From: Lotus japonicus
Lineage: Eukaryota > Streptophyta > Magnoliopsida > Fabales > Fabaceae
Assembly: GCF_012489685.1 (NCBI RefSeq)
Contig: NC_080045.1
Location: 67,168,722-67,232,721, forward strand
Reading direction: 5' to 3'
DNA: 64,000 nt
This document shows positions 31,922 through 45,063 of the stretch, in pieces; position 1 is the stretch's first letter, and the number at the start of each line of letters is the position of its first letter. The notes under the pieces were generated by a model. It did not search any database. It was not told where the DNA came from and was given only the letters and a program-made list of their open reading frames with translations. The position numbers and the translations under genes were made by a program.

Positions 31922-32480
31922 GGAAAAGGCTCCATGTCTCGCGGTAACAACGAATCACACTCGCCCTCAAGTAAATTAAATCCTATAAATTAGTTAAAAT
32001 ATATTTCAATTAAATTGAAAAAATATGTTTCCAAGTTAAGGAAAGTTTGAAACTGAATCAAATTCAATAATAATATATAATTTTGCTGCTTGAATTTGTT
32101 AAAATTCAAATCTTATCATAAACTACCTTCGTTCCTATTTAAGTAGTGCAATTATTTTATTTTATTTTCAGGAAAGTATTATTTGTTTTCCTATTTCACT
32201 CTTTAATATGTATTTTATATTTCCTTATTTATTGTTCCTGCAAAGATATTTTTTTGAAAAATATTATTTAATACTCACTTGAAATTCTAAGTAGACAAAT
32301 ATATATGAACACATTTTTTTCTTCAAAGTTGATAGTTAATAAGGAACAAATCGAATCGATTTAGATGTAGTACTATATATAATACTAGAACTTTGATAAG
32401 ATAAAACATTATGAGCCTAAAATTAATTAGTTCAAATTTTTCTTACTCGTCATATCAAATGACCAGAATAGTCCCCTTTC
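31922..32480. other. Intergenic
   Basis: AT-rich, no gene supported. The first 60 bases continue the sequence interrupted by the Harbinger-like element. Confidence 0.5.
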
Positions 32481-32591
32481 ATGGCTTCCTCTTCTAGTAA
32501 TAAAGTCACCCTGAGACTTCTAATTGACACAAAGAATGAAAAGGTTTTATTGGCTTAAGCTTCCAAGCCTGACTTTTTCTTTATACTGATA
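32481..32591 (+). pseudogene. DUF674 5' fragment (broken copy A)
   Basis: The ATG at 32481 opens MASSSSNKVTLRLLIDTKNE then KVLLA, immediately followed by a TAA stop (32556-32558) where intact copies have FAEASKP. The frame then continues ASKPDFFFIL and the similarity ends. Only the first 40 or so codons survive. Confidence 0.8.
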
Positions 32592-32821
32592 TTGATTGAT
32601 TTGAAATTTGGAAGTTTCAAATCTTATCGATTACATATTATTGATTGATAGAGTTAAATATTATGATTGCAAGTGTAACAAAAACAAAGTGTATATCATG
32701 ATCAAGTTAAATTGTCAAAATTTGCACCCACCATTTTCTCATGTGAGTATTATATGAATAAATCAAATGAGTAGAATAGTCCCCTTGTAACCAAAAGAAA
32801 AGAAAAAAATAGTCCCTCTTG

Positions 32822-33682
32822 ATGGCTTTCTTTCTCATAAACAAAATCATAATGGTGATAAAACGTGACCGTTTGAACCCATCAAGAGTTTAATCTGAGA
32901 AACCAAGTCCAATTAATATACCAAAATTTCCGATGAAACTTCTAATTGAGCCGAAGGATGAGAAGCTTCTCTTTGCGGAAGCTTCCAAAACGGTCGTTGA
33001 CTTTCTCTTTAACCTGCTTCGCTTGCCTCTTGCAACTATGGTGAGGGACCGGAACAAGAATGTCATGGCGGGTAGCTTAGGCAATTTGTACCATAGTGTT
33101 GAAAATCTCATTACCACAGCTACATGGAAAAAATTCAATCTAAGTCTCCTCTTATAAATTCAATGGAAATCACTGACCTTCATTACGCAGCCGCTGAAAG
33201 TCGTAAAGTGCCATGTACTCAATGTGGTGGTGAACATGCCAAGATTGGGTTAGTGAAAGATATGGTATGTTTCATGGTCATGGACGATTAGGCCATTCAG
33301 CCCATGACAATAGAAAACGTTAAAACATTGCTCAATAAGTTCAATGTCAAAGACCTTGGTGCCTTGCAAGAAAAGGTCGTTTACTTAGGCATGTCTGAGG
33401 TATGTATGTCATTTGAGAAATTCTACTAACATTCACTTAACATCCTATTACAAACTGGTTTAAATTCATTAGAATATTGGTCGAGGAATCCACTCAATGA
33501 AATCTACAACCATTAAAAAAAATGTTAAAATGAGAGTTTGTCCCTTCCTCTTGTAACATAATTTGTTTAATTGACAAGTGTTTTTATATTTTATTTTGTT
33601 CGAGGCTTCTTTTCAATCCAAGACAGTTTTGACTAGTGTCTTCTTGAAGAAGAAGAATATTGTTGTTAAGGATGAAACATGA
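32822..33682 (+). pseudogene. DUF674 pseudogene (broken copy B)
   Basis: The recognisable frame starts at 32933 (MKLLIEPKDEKLLFAEASKT, VVDFLFNLLRLPL, VMAGSLGNLYHSVENL) and ends at a stop after a frameshift near 33125. In another frame it resumes with a shortened middle 'VPCTQCGGEH', 'LVKDMVCFMVMDD', then an in-frame TAG (about 33288), 'NKFNVKDLGALQEKVV' and the usual GT donor after 'GMSE' (33400). Exon 2 at about 33604-33682 still encodes SKTVLTSVFLKKK and a stop. The upstream ATG at 32822 is in the position expected for the original start but its frame is damaged. Same strand as copy 1 and opposite to the 54-64 kb cluster. Confidence 0.85.
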
Positions 33683-33839
33683 TGGAGAAGGTGATGTGTC
33701 AAATTTTGGTTTCTTGTAGTTTTAGGGTTATCTTTTTTTTCCCCTGATTGGTCAATTTTGTTTTCTACTTTTTTGGGGAGGGGGTTTTTATCCTTTGCAA
33801 CAATCGAGTCATGGACATGCAGGGTTATCTTATGCTGTC

Positions 33840-34736
33840 TGATCGGGATGATCACGGAGTGCTGGGGCAGCCAAGAGGGAAGAAGGGCTGGTGTGCTGAC
33901 GAGCTGGGTGATCCCGGGAGGGGCTCCTGCAAGGGACTCCAATGCCAAAGTGAGTAGGGGAATCGAGTAAGTGGGTAGTGAGGTGAAGAGAATAACGTAC
34001 CTTAGAATGAATGTGTTGCCTCCCTTATATACACGTTGGAGTATTAGGGTTGGAGCCATGCAACGTCATGCATGGTCCGTACCGGTGGACTAGGAGCCGT
34101 TGGATCCTTCTGCTCCTCCTGCTGCTAACAGTGATCCAACGGCCTAGAATCCCTAGGGACCCACCTCCCAACCACCCTAGTTCCGTAGGGTGGTGGGCCT
34201 AGGTCAACCTCTAGGTGGTGGGGTCCAGGTTCTTGGATCAGGGGGAGACGTCATCCTGCTTGTGGTACAGGGCCCGGACATCCCACCCTGGTCGTCCCCA
34301 CGGGGCCTTCCCCAGGTAACCCTGATCGGGTACTAATCCTACCGAGGGTAGAGGTCGGTGTGTCTCCGTCCGTCCCAGAACAGTAGTCCCCCAGCTCTGG
34401 TCCACTACTTTAGTGGGCCTGGAGCTTTAGGTGAGGCCCTCCTAGGTGAAGCTCGCTTGAGTGTTCTCCCGTCATTTTGGTCGGTCCCTGTCAGCCCTTA
34501 CTGGAACAGTAGCCCCCCAGCTCTGCCTCACTGTATGAGTAAGGCGTGAGCTTTAGAGTTGTGTCCGGACGGTTGGAGGAGGTCGGTGTGTCTCCGTCCG
34601 TCCCAGAACAGTAGTCCCCCAGCTCTGGTCCACTACTTTAGTGGGCCTGGAGCTTTAGGTGAGGCCCTCCTAGGTGAAGCTCGCTTGAGTGTTCTCCCGT
34701 CATTTTGGTCGGTCCCTGTCAGCCCTTACCGGAACA
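33840..34736. mobile_element. Solo LTR, 897 bp, with 5-bp target duplication
   Basis: Begins TGATCGGGATGATC and ends CCGGAACA, flanked by CTGTC at 33835-33839 and 34737-34741. TG..CA ends, the exact 5-bp duplication and absence of internal retroelement sequence indicate recombination between the two LTRs of an element. It is GC-richer than its surroundings. A stretch CTCCCTTATATACAC near 34020 may hold the promoter on one strand. Several short frames within it are not genes. Confidence 0.82.
34353..34735. repeat. Direct repeat of about 155 bp inside the solo LTR
   Basis: Copies begin GGTCGGTGTGTCTCCGTCCG at 34353 and 34581 (period 228) and are nearly identical to about GTCAGCCCTTAC. A shorter motif AACAGTAG(T/C)CCCCCAGCTC occurs three times (34380, 34504, 34607). 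Confidence 0.88.
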
Positions 34737-34741
34737 CTGTC

Positions 34742-35694
34742 TAGTCTTTTAAAAAAGAGAAAAATTTATGCACTTTGGTTTATTCCAAATGAGTGATTTC
34801 AAATTTCAATGAACCAGCAAAGTTGCACCTTGCACGGTAATGTTATGCTGGCTCGACAATTTTCCAACCATTTGATGTATATATAGTAGTATTATCCTAT
34901 ATTCCTATATCACAAATGGTTTAATATTTTTCACAATCATAAAATTTTCAATGTGTAATTAATTTCTGAAAGTTGAGCCTCTTGCACATGAAGAGCGTCT
35001 TAGTAGAATGTACATATTTCTCATGGAAAGGAGAATGGACCTTTCAGTGTTATATGAAAATTGTATTTACTATATCATGGTTTAAACTTTGAATGCTGCC
35101 ACAAAACCAGAAAAAAATAAAAATGGGGGGCGAAAACTTAATAAATTGAACAAGATTAACCTTCACTACAAAAATACACGTGGAAATTTTTAAGGAATTG
35201 AGGGACAAAGAAGGAAAACACTGGTGAATTCTTGTAATTCAGGCACTGAAAGGAATGCCATCTAAACTATCCCTATTTATGTACACAGATGTTACAACAA
35301 CTCTTGGACTGTATTTTCTACAATTTTCACAAAAATGAAAAATAAAATACAGTAATGAATAGGTTCTTTCATCATCCACCTTGAGACTGGGAGAGTGAAA
35401 AGAAGGTCCAATAAAAGAGCTGAATTAGTGTTTGATTCCACCACCTTACTCTCTTTGAAAGAATATGCATCCAGTCACAAATCCTCAAACCAACAAAACT
35501 CCAAATTCCAATCTTTCAAATCCTACACTATCCTGCTTCATCATTCCCATCCTTGCAATCTGCAAACCATCACCTGACACTGTTAAATTCAATCAGGTGC
35601 AGCAATCACCGGTGATTCAACTCAAGCAGAACATTACACAATTCTCACGAACAAACATTAGTTGTGCAATTTGCTCACATCACATGCTCCCATT
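34742..35694. other. Intergenic and 3' flank of the ABC transporter gene
   Basis: No gene supported. The last few hundred bases are likely the 3' UTR of the minus-strand transporter gene. Confidence 0.5.
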
Positions 35695-38600
35695 CTAAAC
35701 AAGCCGCCGATGTGGACGCATAGCCTTGCCAAAATGAGGTTGCATTAATCGGCCATACAGACCATTCTTTGCCATCAATGAATCATGAGTCCCCTCCTCA
35801 ACTATCCGTCCTCCGTTAAGAACAACAATGTTGTCCACATGCCTCATCATAGCAGCCCTGTGTGCTATTAGAATAGTGGTTTTGTTTCCCATTATTAGAG
35901 TGTCTAATGCCTCTTGCACCACTCTGCTTGATTCAGATTCAATTGATGAACTAGCTTCATCCAACAACAAGATAGGTGCATTTTTTAGCACTACCCTTGC
36001 AATTGCAATCCTCTGTTTCTGTCCTGGAGTTAAGTCAACACCTCTCATCCCAACATGAGTGTCATAACCATGAGGCAAGCTACTAATGAAATGATGCGCA
36101 TTTGCTATTCTTGCGGCCTCTTTTATTTCAGCTTCACTGGCAGTATGTCTGGCATATATGATATTTTCCCTTACAGTTGTCGAGAAGATAATAGGTTCCT
36201 GCTGAACCAGACCAAGGTGGCTTCTCAACCATCTCAAGTTATACAGTTTTAAATCTCTCCCATCTAGTAAAACTTGACCAGCAACTGGATCATAAAATCT
36301 CTGCATCAAAGATATTATAGTGCTTTTTCCTGACCCTGAAGCTCCCACAACAGCAATTGTTTGCCCCCCACTGACTTTGAGACTAAAATTGCTCAATACC
36401 AAGACTTCTGGCCTAGAAGGATAACAAAAATCAACATTTTTCAACTCAATGCTTCCATATACATTAGGTGGCTTCAATGCTTCATTGTCATCAGGATCAA
36501 TTTTAGGCACGCGATCTATGATTTCAAATACTGAAATGAGAGATTTTCTTCGCTTGAGTATGTAAGGAGCCAGTCCAAAGGGTTCCACAAGCGCAAATGT
36601 AGCAAATGAGAAAATCATGTACTCCTTGATCGCAGTGGGAGTATCCGCATAATCTCTATGTACACATATTGCAGTGTACCAAAGTAGAAGGGCATTACAG
36701 GCAAAAAGTAGAAACTGTGTAAGGCCAAATGCAAAACCAATGGCCAGTCCGTGAAGAAAACTCTGCTTAAATATTTTATTTAACTGCAGCCTGTAGAGTT
36801 CCATCACCTTATTACCAGCACAAAATGCAACAACGGTGTAAATATTTCTGACTGCATCTTCAAGAACCAAAGATGCCTTTTGGTGCATTTCCTGGATGCC
36901 CCTTGAAAATCCAGCAAGCCACAATTTCTGCAGTGTTTAAGAAAATGCCTTAACACATGCATAATGCAAACAATAAAATCAAATACCCCAAATCATAGTA
37001 CTTAGCCAGCATTATTATTTATTAAGTCATTCATGTATTTGGCAAAAGCAGGTCCGGAAGTGTAGTAATTGAAAATTAAACATAAAACAACATAAATAAG
37101 AATGTCAGTGCATAAAAATGGAACCCCAGTAAAAAGGAGGTAAAATAGCATTCAATCATGATAAATTTGATACTGTAAGGCAATAGCATGCATCAGAACT
37201 CTGATCTCTTAAGAAGAGATAAAGTCTGATGACAAATAGAATAAGCAATAGACACTGCCAAATTATACTCATTACAATCATTAAATGAGTAACTTAAACA
37301 TGAAAAGATGTTATAGTTACTGCAATGCCATGGATCATTTCAATATCAATTTTGTTAAAACAAACACAACTGAATGCTAATTTAGCGTTCTACATTAAGG
37401 AATCATCAATGACTTTAATTTCAGTGAATGAAACACAATTTGTGTGCTTTAGAGAGATGCAGGCATACTCAGATGAAAAATTACCAATTTTACTTTTTAA
37501 CTTTTCCTTCTTAAACATTAGCAAGTCTCATACATACCCAGACTCCTAGACATCTCGAGGATTTTGGATTTGTTATTTTTTTCTTCATAATTCTTAAGGC
37601 AAAGGAGACCCCCCCCCCAACTATAAATTGGTCACTACTGGCATATTATCCAACAAACTTGGCTTCCGATGAATGAAACAAATGGGAAAATAATGATAAA
37701 AGGCCATCTATACGATGCATTTGGAACTAAAATCACACAATTCAGGATTGGCATCCACAATTCATTTTTCATCCATGATATGAACTGATCTAGAAATTAT
37801 GAATTCCAAAATCACTGAATTTCGCAAGAGGCAAAATTTTCCACAAATTGAGTTCACACGAAAAATAAATAAAAGCTTAACCCATCAGCTAGAGAACCAC
37901 AAGAGCAGGCGCAAACCTGGGCAACAGCAGAAACACAGAGAATTGGAAGTGTTGCTAAAGCCACAAGTGCTAATCGCCAGTGCAGCAAAACACCAATGAG
38001 AAAAGCAACAATAACTGCCGCACTGTCCTGTACAAATATGGAAAGTCGGTTACTGAAAGCAGCTCGCACAAATGTCGCATCATTGGCCAAGCGCATGGAT
38101 AAATTGTCAGCACTATTTTCTTCTAAATCGAACCATCCAGTTTCATTGCGTAGCATGGCTGCCATGTTATGTAAATAGGTCAAAGTACAGCTCAAAAGTC
38201 CAGATTGTTTATAAAAAAAATTACTGCAAAAGGAAGTACGAACCTGAGAACATCATTCTCCTAACTCTTTCTGTCATTTTCTCCCCCATAATACCAAAGT
38301 AGAAATGTTGTAAGAAGTTGGCAATGACGGTCACAATACCAATACAAGCAATGAGCAAGCACCATTTGTCTATCTCCCCTTGCAAGTGATGAGTTTCATC
38401 AATTTTGTTGTAAGCTGTCACCACCAGGCCAATGACATAAGCAAGAAGAGGATTGAAGGAACCAAAGATAGCAGCACCTATGCTTCCTAACACCGCATAA
38501 AGCCACTCTGCAAAACTAAGCTCTGCCAACCTCCAAATTGAGGGTTGTTCTTGATGCAGTGTATCCTTTGTTGCATTTGCTTTCACTGGAAAATCATCAG

Positions 38601-41600
38601 AATAACTATCTGGTCTGCTAAAAGTCTGTGAATGGGAGCGTTCATTTTTAGGATCAGATGTTAAAAGAGGTGAAACAGGGGATTCAGGGTCAGAACCATT
38701 TGATGTTTGTCGATGCAAAGACTGAACATCAATCTTCGGTAAGTCTGGTAGTCTCATTTCGAAACTATCCTGCCTTTTTATTGATGGCTCTTTATCTTCT
38801 GCCTCCAAAGACTGACCATTTTCCATCATCTTCTCGGGTGGTGGGCTCCGAACTTTGGGTGATTCTTGTGAGTTAAAGAAGCCCTCTGAAGGCCGAAATA
38901 CTGCAGATATTCTTTGAAGAGAGGGTGATTTCACCATTCTAGGGGATGATGGTTCGTTGAAGCTATGATTTTCTGAAGAATCTTTCTCAATTTGGAAAGC
39001 TGCAGTCTCCTTGTAGTTTCGAACAGGCATCCTGCTTACATACCAATGGTGAAAACTCGTTATTTTAAGCACACTAAATATTAAATATTATAGTTCAATG
39101 ATGTTTAAATGAACTAAAATGTAGCATAATTATTATTAGTTTATTATTGCTATAAATTATTTTCATAACAGGCGTCACTTTCTCCATAAACAAATTATAG
39201 TGCATGGCAGGGGCAGAAGCATGATTCGGTGCAATATTAGACCTCTTGGGAAGTTTTGTGGCCTCTTCAGATCGAAGAAGCTCTGCATATAAGCCATCTA
39301 GGGTCAATAATTCATCATGAGTACCCATTTCAACAAGCTGACCCTCCTCCATAACAGCTATATAATCAGCATTCTTTATAAGACTAAGCCTTCGAGCAAT
39401 TATTATTGTTGAGCGTCCCAGCATAAGGAGATCCAGGGCATCCTGAACAGACCTCTCAGCCTCAAAATCAAGTCCACCGGTAACCTCATCAAGCAGAAGA
39501 ATGGATGGATTTAAAAGCACAGCTCTTGCAATAGAAAGTTTTATTTTTTGCTCTTCTGTCAAAGCTAAACCCGCCCTGCCAACCTGAAAAACATAAGGCC
39601 CAGTTTTGGAAGTGCAATAAGATTCACAGTGGAAATGAAATATAATTGAAAATACAAACCAAAAAACTGAGCCATAGGCTTCATTGGATCATGTCAGTCA
39701 AGCTTCACCTGAGTATCATAACCTTTATCTAGGGAGCTGATAAAGGTATGTGCATGAGCTATTTTAGCAGCCTCTTCAATTTGATCAGAGGTGGTCTCCC
39801 TGCCATAAGCAATGTTGTCTTTTATGCTCAAACTGAGCAAAGCCGGTTCCTGGGTTACCAGTCCTATTTGGCTCCTCAGCCATTCCAGTTTCAAATTCTT
39901 GATGTTTTCACCATCTAAAAGAACTTCTCCTGAACCATATATTGGGCCATTGGCAAAAAAAAATTTAAATCTGAAATGTGCTTTGAAAGAGACAGCATGA
40001 ATATGCACTAAGGAGAAATGAATTACCTAATGTTGGATCATAGAACCGCTCCATAAGTGGAATAATACTGCTCTTTCCAGAGCCATTTCTGCCAACAAGT
40101 GCCACAGTTTTCTTAGCAGGAACCGTGAGATAAAACCCACTCAAAATAGGGATTTCAGGGCGAGAAAGATAACTGAAATAAACATTCCGAAACTCTATGT
40201 TTCCTTGTACAGAGGCAGGAGAACTGCCTTCATGATTTGAAGATGAGGATGACCGGCTTATCATCTCAAAGAGTCTATAAGCAGCTATTCGCCCTTGATC
40301 AAATGAGTAGAAATTTGTTGCTGCTTGATTCAATCCCCTTAGTCAAGTAACAAAAATGGTAAGCAAAATGTTTAAAAAATGAATAAAATATAGGAGTTGG
40401 GAATAATGCTTACAAGCCACTCAGAATCACAGCAAAAAGAGCCGCTACAATTTCACCACCATGAGCTTTTCCATGCACAACCAATAACCTTCCGACCCAG
40501 AGTTGCAATGCACAAGAACATATTGCAAGCCCATATGTAAACCCAAGGCCAAGCCCTTGGACAAGACTTATTAATATACCATATCTAAGAGTGGCTTGCA
40601 GGGATGTTGCATATGAATATTTAGCTAATGTCTCATTTGTAAATGCATACAAGGTCCTTATATAGGAAACTGCCTGAAGCAAAAGAAAATGTACACACTC
40701 AGAACCATTGACAGTTAATTGATTCATCAAATGATAAGAGCTTTAACATTCTTTCCACTTTAGCTAATTCAAAACAGAGAAAAAATAAAGATTAAAATGG
40801 AGCATCTCCAATCTTAAAAATAAATAAAGCGATCAAGGCAATTGTATTCATTTCATTCCCACCAAAAAGCAAATATTTTCCATATATAATTAAATGCCTA
40901 TGGATTGAATGAAGCAGCTAGACAAATAGAAGCATGGACCAAATATATTAGTAAATTATTAAGGGTGTATATTCTGCGTCTATGTGACAACATATACATT
41001 ATTACAAACAGAGTATTGTTTGTGGAAATCTGGAAGCATTTTATTTCACAAATCTCATTTCACAAATCCTGACATCCTTTTATCTTCCCATTTGGAGGAA
41101 CTAAAGAAGACCCATTCCTCTCAACAACAAAAAAAAAGATACCCTCTAACTAACACCCATCTCAAGTACGTCCTGTTTCCATAACCTGGTAAAGAGAAAA
41201 GATAAAACTTGATTCTATCGAATACTTTTTTTGCAGAAATTCCCTCTAGATGCACAATAACAAAATGTTTTAGGCTTACCGTATGAATAATATTATAAAG
41301 GAAAAAAAATACAGAATCACTTGCATGATATGAAAGACTTTCAAAAAGATTCAGATTCTTTTTTTTTGACTTCTTTCAATATATAGTAAAATCAAATCAG
41401 TCAAAATCCACCATTGGATTGAAACATCACACACACACACACATATCAAGCACATCATTGGTTCAGTGCAAGAATGAAAAAAATTTAAGCAATAAATAAC
41501 CTGTTCAGCAATGCTGGCTGCTTCAGCATATGCATCTTGAATATTCTCTGCAAGCCTATGGAGGAATATGTTTGAAATTCCTCCTGCAGCAACAATAAAA

Positions 41601-44390
41601 GGACCTGTAGCTAATGTTATCAATGCAATCTGCCAACAATTGATAAAAGCAATAACTAGACCACTGAAGAATGTAGCCATATTATGAACATAATTCCCAA
41701 CCTGTATCATTAAAAGTCAATAGACATATTGAATGAGATATGTGTTGCAATTTCAGATATTATCTTGAAACAATAACAAATTTGCAAAGAAAAGCATACA
41801 CATATATGCATATGACGGGAGTACAACATACTTTTTCACTAAGAGCAGACTGAATGAGCAGCACATCACTCAATACTTGACTCACAATGTCTCCATTATT
41901 CCCGTAAGTATCAAAAAAACTCATGTCTTGATTAAGTAATACTCGAACATATTTTGATCTGATGACAGCTGTCTGCCGTTCTCCAGTAAGTATCCAACAC
42001 GAAACCTCTATTAAACAAGAAAGAAAAATCAGTACTGCAAGAAACTTAATTCAATATCTAATAAGAAACATTCCTTGTAATTGATTTACCAATCCAACCA
42101 GCAACGAAAACTCCCCCAGCAATATAAACAATGTTTAAAGCAAGCTGCAGAAGAAACAACAACAAAGGTAAGTAAGCGTCAGTCCATTTTTAACATCTTG
42201 TTCCCGAACAATGTCTATTGCAGAATAATTAAATGTGTACTAATGATGTCATCTAGTTCAACCACTAAATTAACCGGTTGTACTGTTGAACCACTAAAAG
42301 CCATAATCTTTGGTTCTCTGGATGAACTGGACTATAAAACATAGCCTATAGTCCATTATGGGTTGAACCATGTTCAGTTATGTGACTATTTTTCTTCTCC
42401 ACAATTTCTGTTCTTGCACCTGCTCACAACTGTGGAGTTTGATGTATTTGTAAAATGTAAAGTTCTAATGTGATGAAAGACACACTAGCATCAAGAAAGC
42501 GTAACTTGACAGATCTGAATATCTGATTGTCCCAATTCAATGCAAGTTACTTATGGTTACAGAACATTTGCAATATTCTAAAGGTCAAGATCATAACTTT
42601 TTTTCAGTCCAAGGTCCACTTTGGGTAATTATTTATATGGTCTTAGGTTGAATGAATTCAGGCCTGGCTTGTTATTTACCTGATATTGGACCTTAATTTG
42701 GTAATATTCCAGCAATAGTAGGAGGTCTAAATCATTATTGGATTAGGACTGTATTCCTTATCCGTGAAGGAGAAGTTATAGGAGTCCTATGGAATATAGT
42801 GGTCATGTTTTGTCCTTAATATAACTACTATCTATAAAGCACCTAAAAAAAATTGGATAATCAATTTTATGAATGAAAGCAGAAAATTACTCTCTTCCAG
42901 GTTGTGTAGTTGAGTAACGGCAATGCAATCAAACTCTAGGTGTGAAGCCTAGCTTACTTTTATTTTGCTTGTAAGTTTTGTTAGACTTAATTCCCATGAC
43001 AGACTGCAATAAAAACCCATCCTATCAATACCCTAATTAATCCATGTTTGAATTTATCTTAAAACCTCAAAATCCAAGTCCTTATTACTACAGCTACACT
43101 CTGGTTTGAGTAATGATATATCAAGAAATTGTGTGAAGTTAGGAGATAAAAGGTATAACCTTCCTTAAATGGCAGCTCCATGTCTCAAACCCAACCAATA
43201 ATGGACTAGCCCCGGCATCAATGTAATCAGTTGTCAGGTGTACAAACAAGGATCTAATAGCATATCATAAAAGTCAAGCTTGATAAGAGGGGGAAATTCT
43301 TCTTCAAATAGGGCATCCATGTCTCACACCCTAGCCCCTAACCCTCACTCTATGCAATTTTTTAACACAACCAATTCTAGACAAAAAAAAAATTGAATTT
43401 CTAGCATCAATCTCCAAATTCTTAAGGAGCTTGGAACCCTGCACAGAGTGCCCCTTATGCAATCCTAGGTCAACACAAGTGCTATAATGGCCAGGAAAAG
43501 GGGTGGGCCGGATGGCCGTCATGTCCCTTATGAAAATGGAAAGAGACTAGAGAAGGAGTCAATTTAGATAAACTTCTCAACAATCACCTATATGTAAAGA
43601 AAAACTTGAAACAATCTTGCAATCACGTATAAGTTCTTGCATAAGTTAAAATCAGCTTTTGCACCTCAACTATTTCCAAAACGGACTCTCTCATTTAACT
43701 TGTACATAAACATTTATAAACTTATAAGGACTTGTGTCTAAGTTAGAAACCAAAGAGTTATCGCGGTTGAAAAGCTTCTAGAAGCTAGAAACTAAACCCA
43801 AACTGGGCCAAGGTGTGGCATGTAATACACAGTGTACCTGTGAAGCCAGTTTTCATGAAAAATGAACTATTCAATTACATCAAAGCTAGTAGCTAAACCA
43901 CAACCGAGTTCATGGAGCTAAACAAACAAATGGAACAGTAAAGACACATTTCCACTAAATAATCGAAACCTAGAAGCTGTGTACGATAAAAACAATGATT
44001 TCCATAGAAAATGAAATGAATTCTAACCTCCTTGAACCTGGGAAACTGATCCTCCTGCATAGGAACCTGGAGAACTTTAGCAAAGTAGTGCAAGTAAACC
44101 ACAAGCGCGGTGCCATGAGCGGCGGCGGCGACGGAGCCAACCACCATAAGGACCCAGTCGAGACGGTCAGCGCAGGCGAACAGCCGCGAGAAAGGAACGG
44201 CAGCTGGCGGCGGCTCGTCCTCCTCTTGCTCCTCCATCTCCTCATCCTCCTCCACCTGCTGCGACGCGGAGGTCTCGGCGCCGAAGTCCATGAAAGGCGA
44301 CGGCGACTCCGGCGGCTCTGACACCTCGGAGACCGGCGTGAGTGGCTGCATGTGCGGTGGGGACCACCCGAACAGCCCCCTTGATACCAT
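35695..44390 (-). CDS. ABCB20: ABC transporter B family member 20/6-type, 11 exons, 1,396 aa
   Basis: Exons 44390-44028, 42144-42090, 42007-41832, 41701-41501, 40673-40414, 40337-40027, 39929-39709, 39583-39243, 39031-38244, 38158-37917 and 36927-35695 join in one frame with GT/AG borders. The start MVSRGLFGWSPPHMQPLTPV is characteristic of ABCB6/ABCB20. Layout is TMD1-NBD1-linker-TMD2-NBD2 of a full-size plasma-membrane P-glycoprotein. NBD1 has Walker A GRNGSGKSS (434-442), Walker B ILLLDE (557-562), TEEQK (538-542) in place of LSGGQ, and Arg593 in place of the H-loop His. NBD2 has GASGSGKST (1181-1189), LTPGQ (1285-1289) and H-loop His1342. The linker is Ser/Pro-rich. Arabidopsis ABCB6/20 (about 1,407 aa) have been linked to auxin transport. 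No break was seen. Confidence 0.95.
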
Positions 44391-45063
44391 CGTCTCCGAT
44401 CCCCCGCTCACCACAACAACACAGAAACTCGAAGATTGAAAAACCTCTCAACAGATCCCACCAGCGCCAGCTTCTACAGGAAACGACGCGTGGTATTGAA
44501 CGCCGGCGAGGTGGTTGTGGAGTTTGGTGGCGGCTGGTGCGGTGGTTGACTTGGTCAACGAAGGTGTACGACCGGAGCTGAAGTTGTTGTTCTTGGTGTT
44601 GAGGTTTGGTTTCCAATTTTGGTTTTTTGTTTTTTAAGTTTGGATGAATGAAATTGAAATGAATAGAAAATACAGTGAGTGTGTGCTGTGATGGCATGCA
44701 CAGAATGTAGAGCTGGAAAATGGAGGAAGGAGGGTGTTTTCGTCATTTCAAGCCATGATGGTGTTGGTAAATGTGTCAACAGCTGGATGATGTGCTTTTT
44801 CTATGAGCTAAACAAACTGGTTTGAGCAAATTCGGTTCCGATCACCGTCATGAGCTAGTGTATGATTTCGCGATAATAAGTCGTCCTCCAACACATTTCT
44901 CACACCGGTAGTGGAAATAAAATACATAACATTTTGATGAAATGTAGATCATTTTTATCAACTGAGTCAACGTGTGTTGCGCTACATGATGTTGATGTGC
45001 CATGAAAATACGTTGAGGCTCCTCATTGGAGTGACACATGTGTTAAATGTTGGTGTGCTGTTT
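44391..45063. other. 5' leader and upstream region of the ABC transporter gene
   Basis: The first 200-300 bases are probably the 5' UTR. Overlapping frames in either direction here are Arg/Pro/Gln-rich shadows. No clear TATA box was identified. Confidence 0.5.

Noticed and set aside
34011..34744. Several 60-63-codon frames in the solo LTR
   Set aside because: Two are duplicates created by the internal LTR repeat; no protein family seen.
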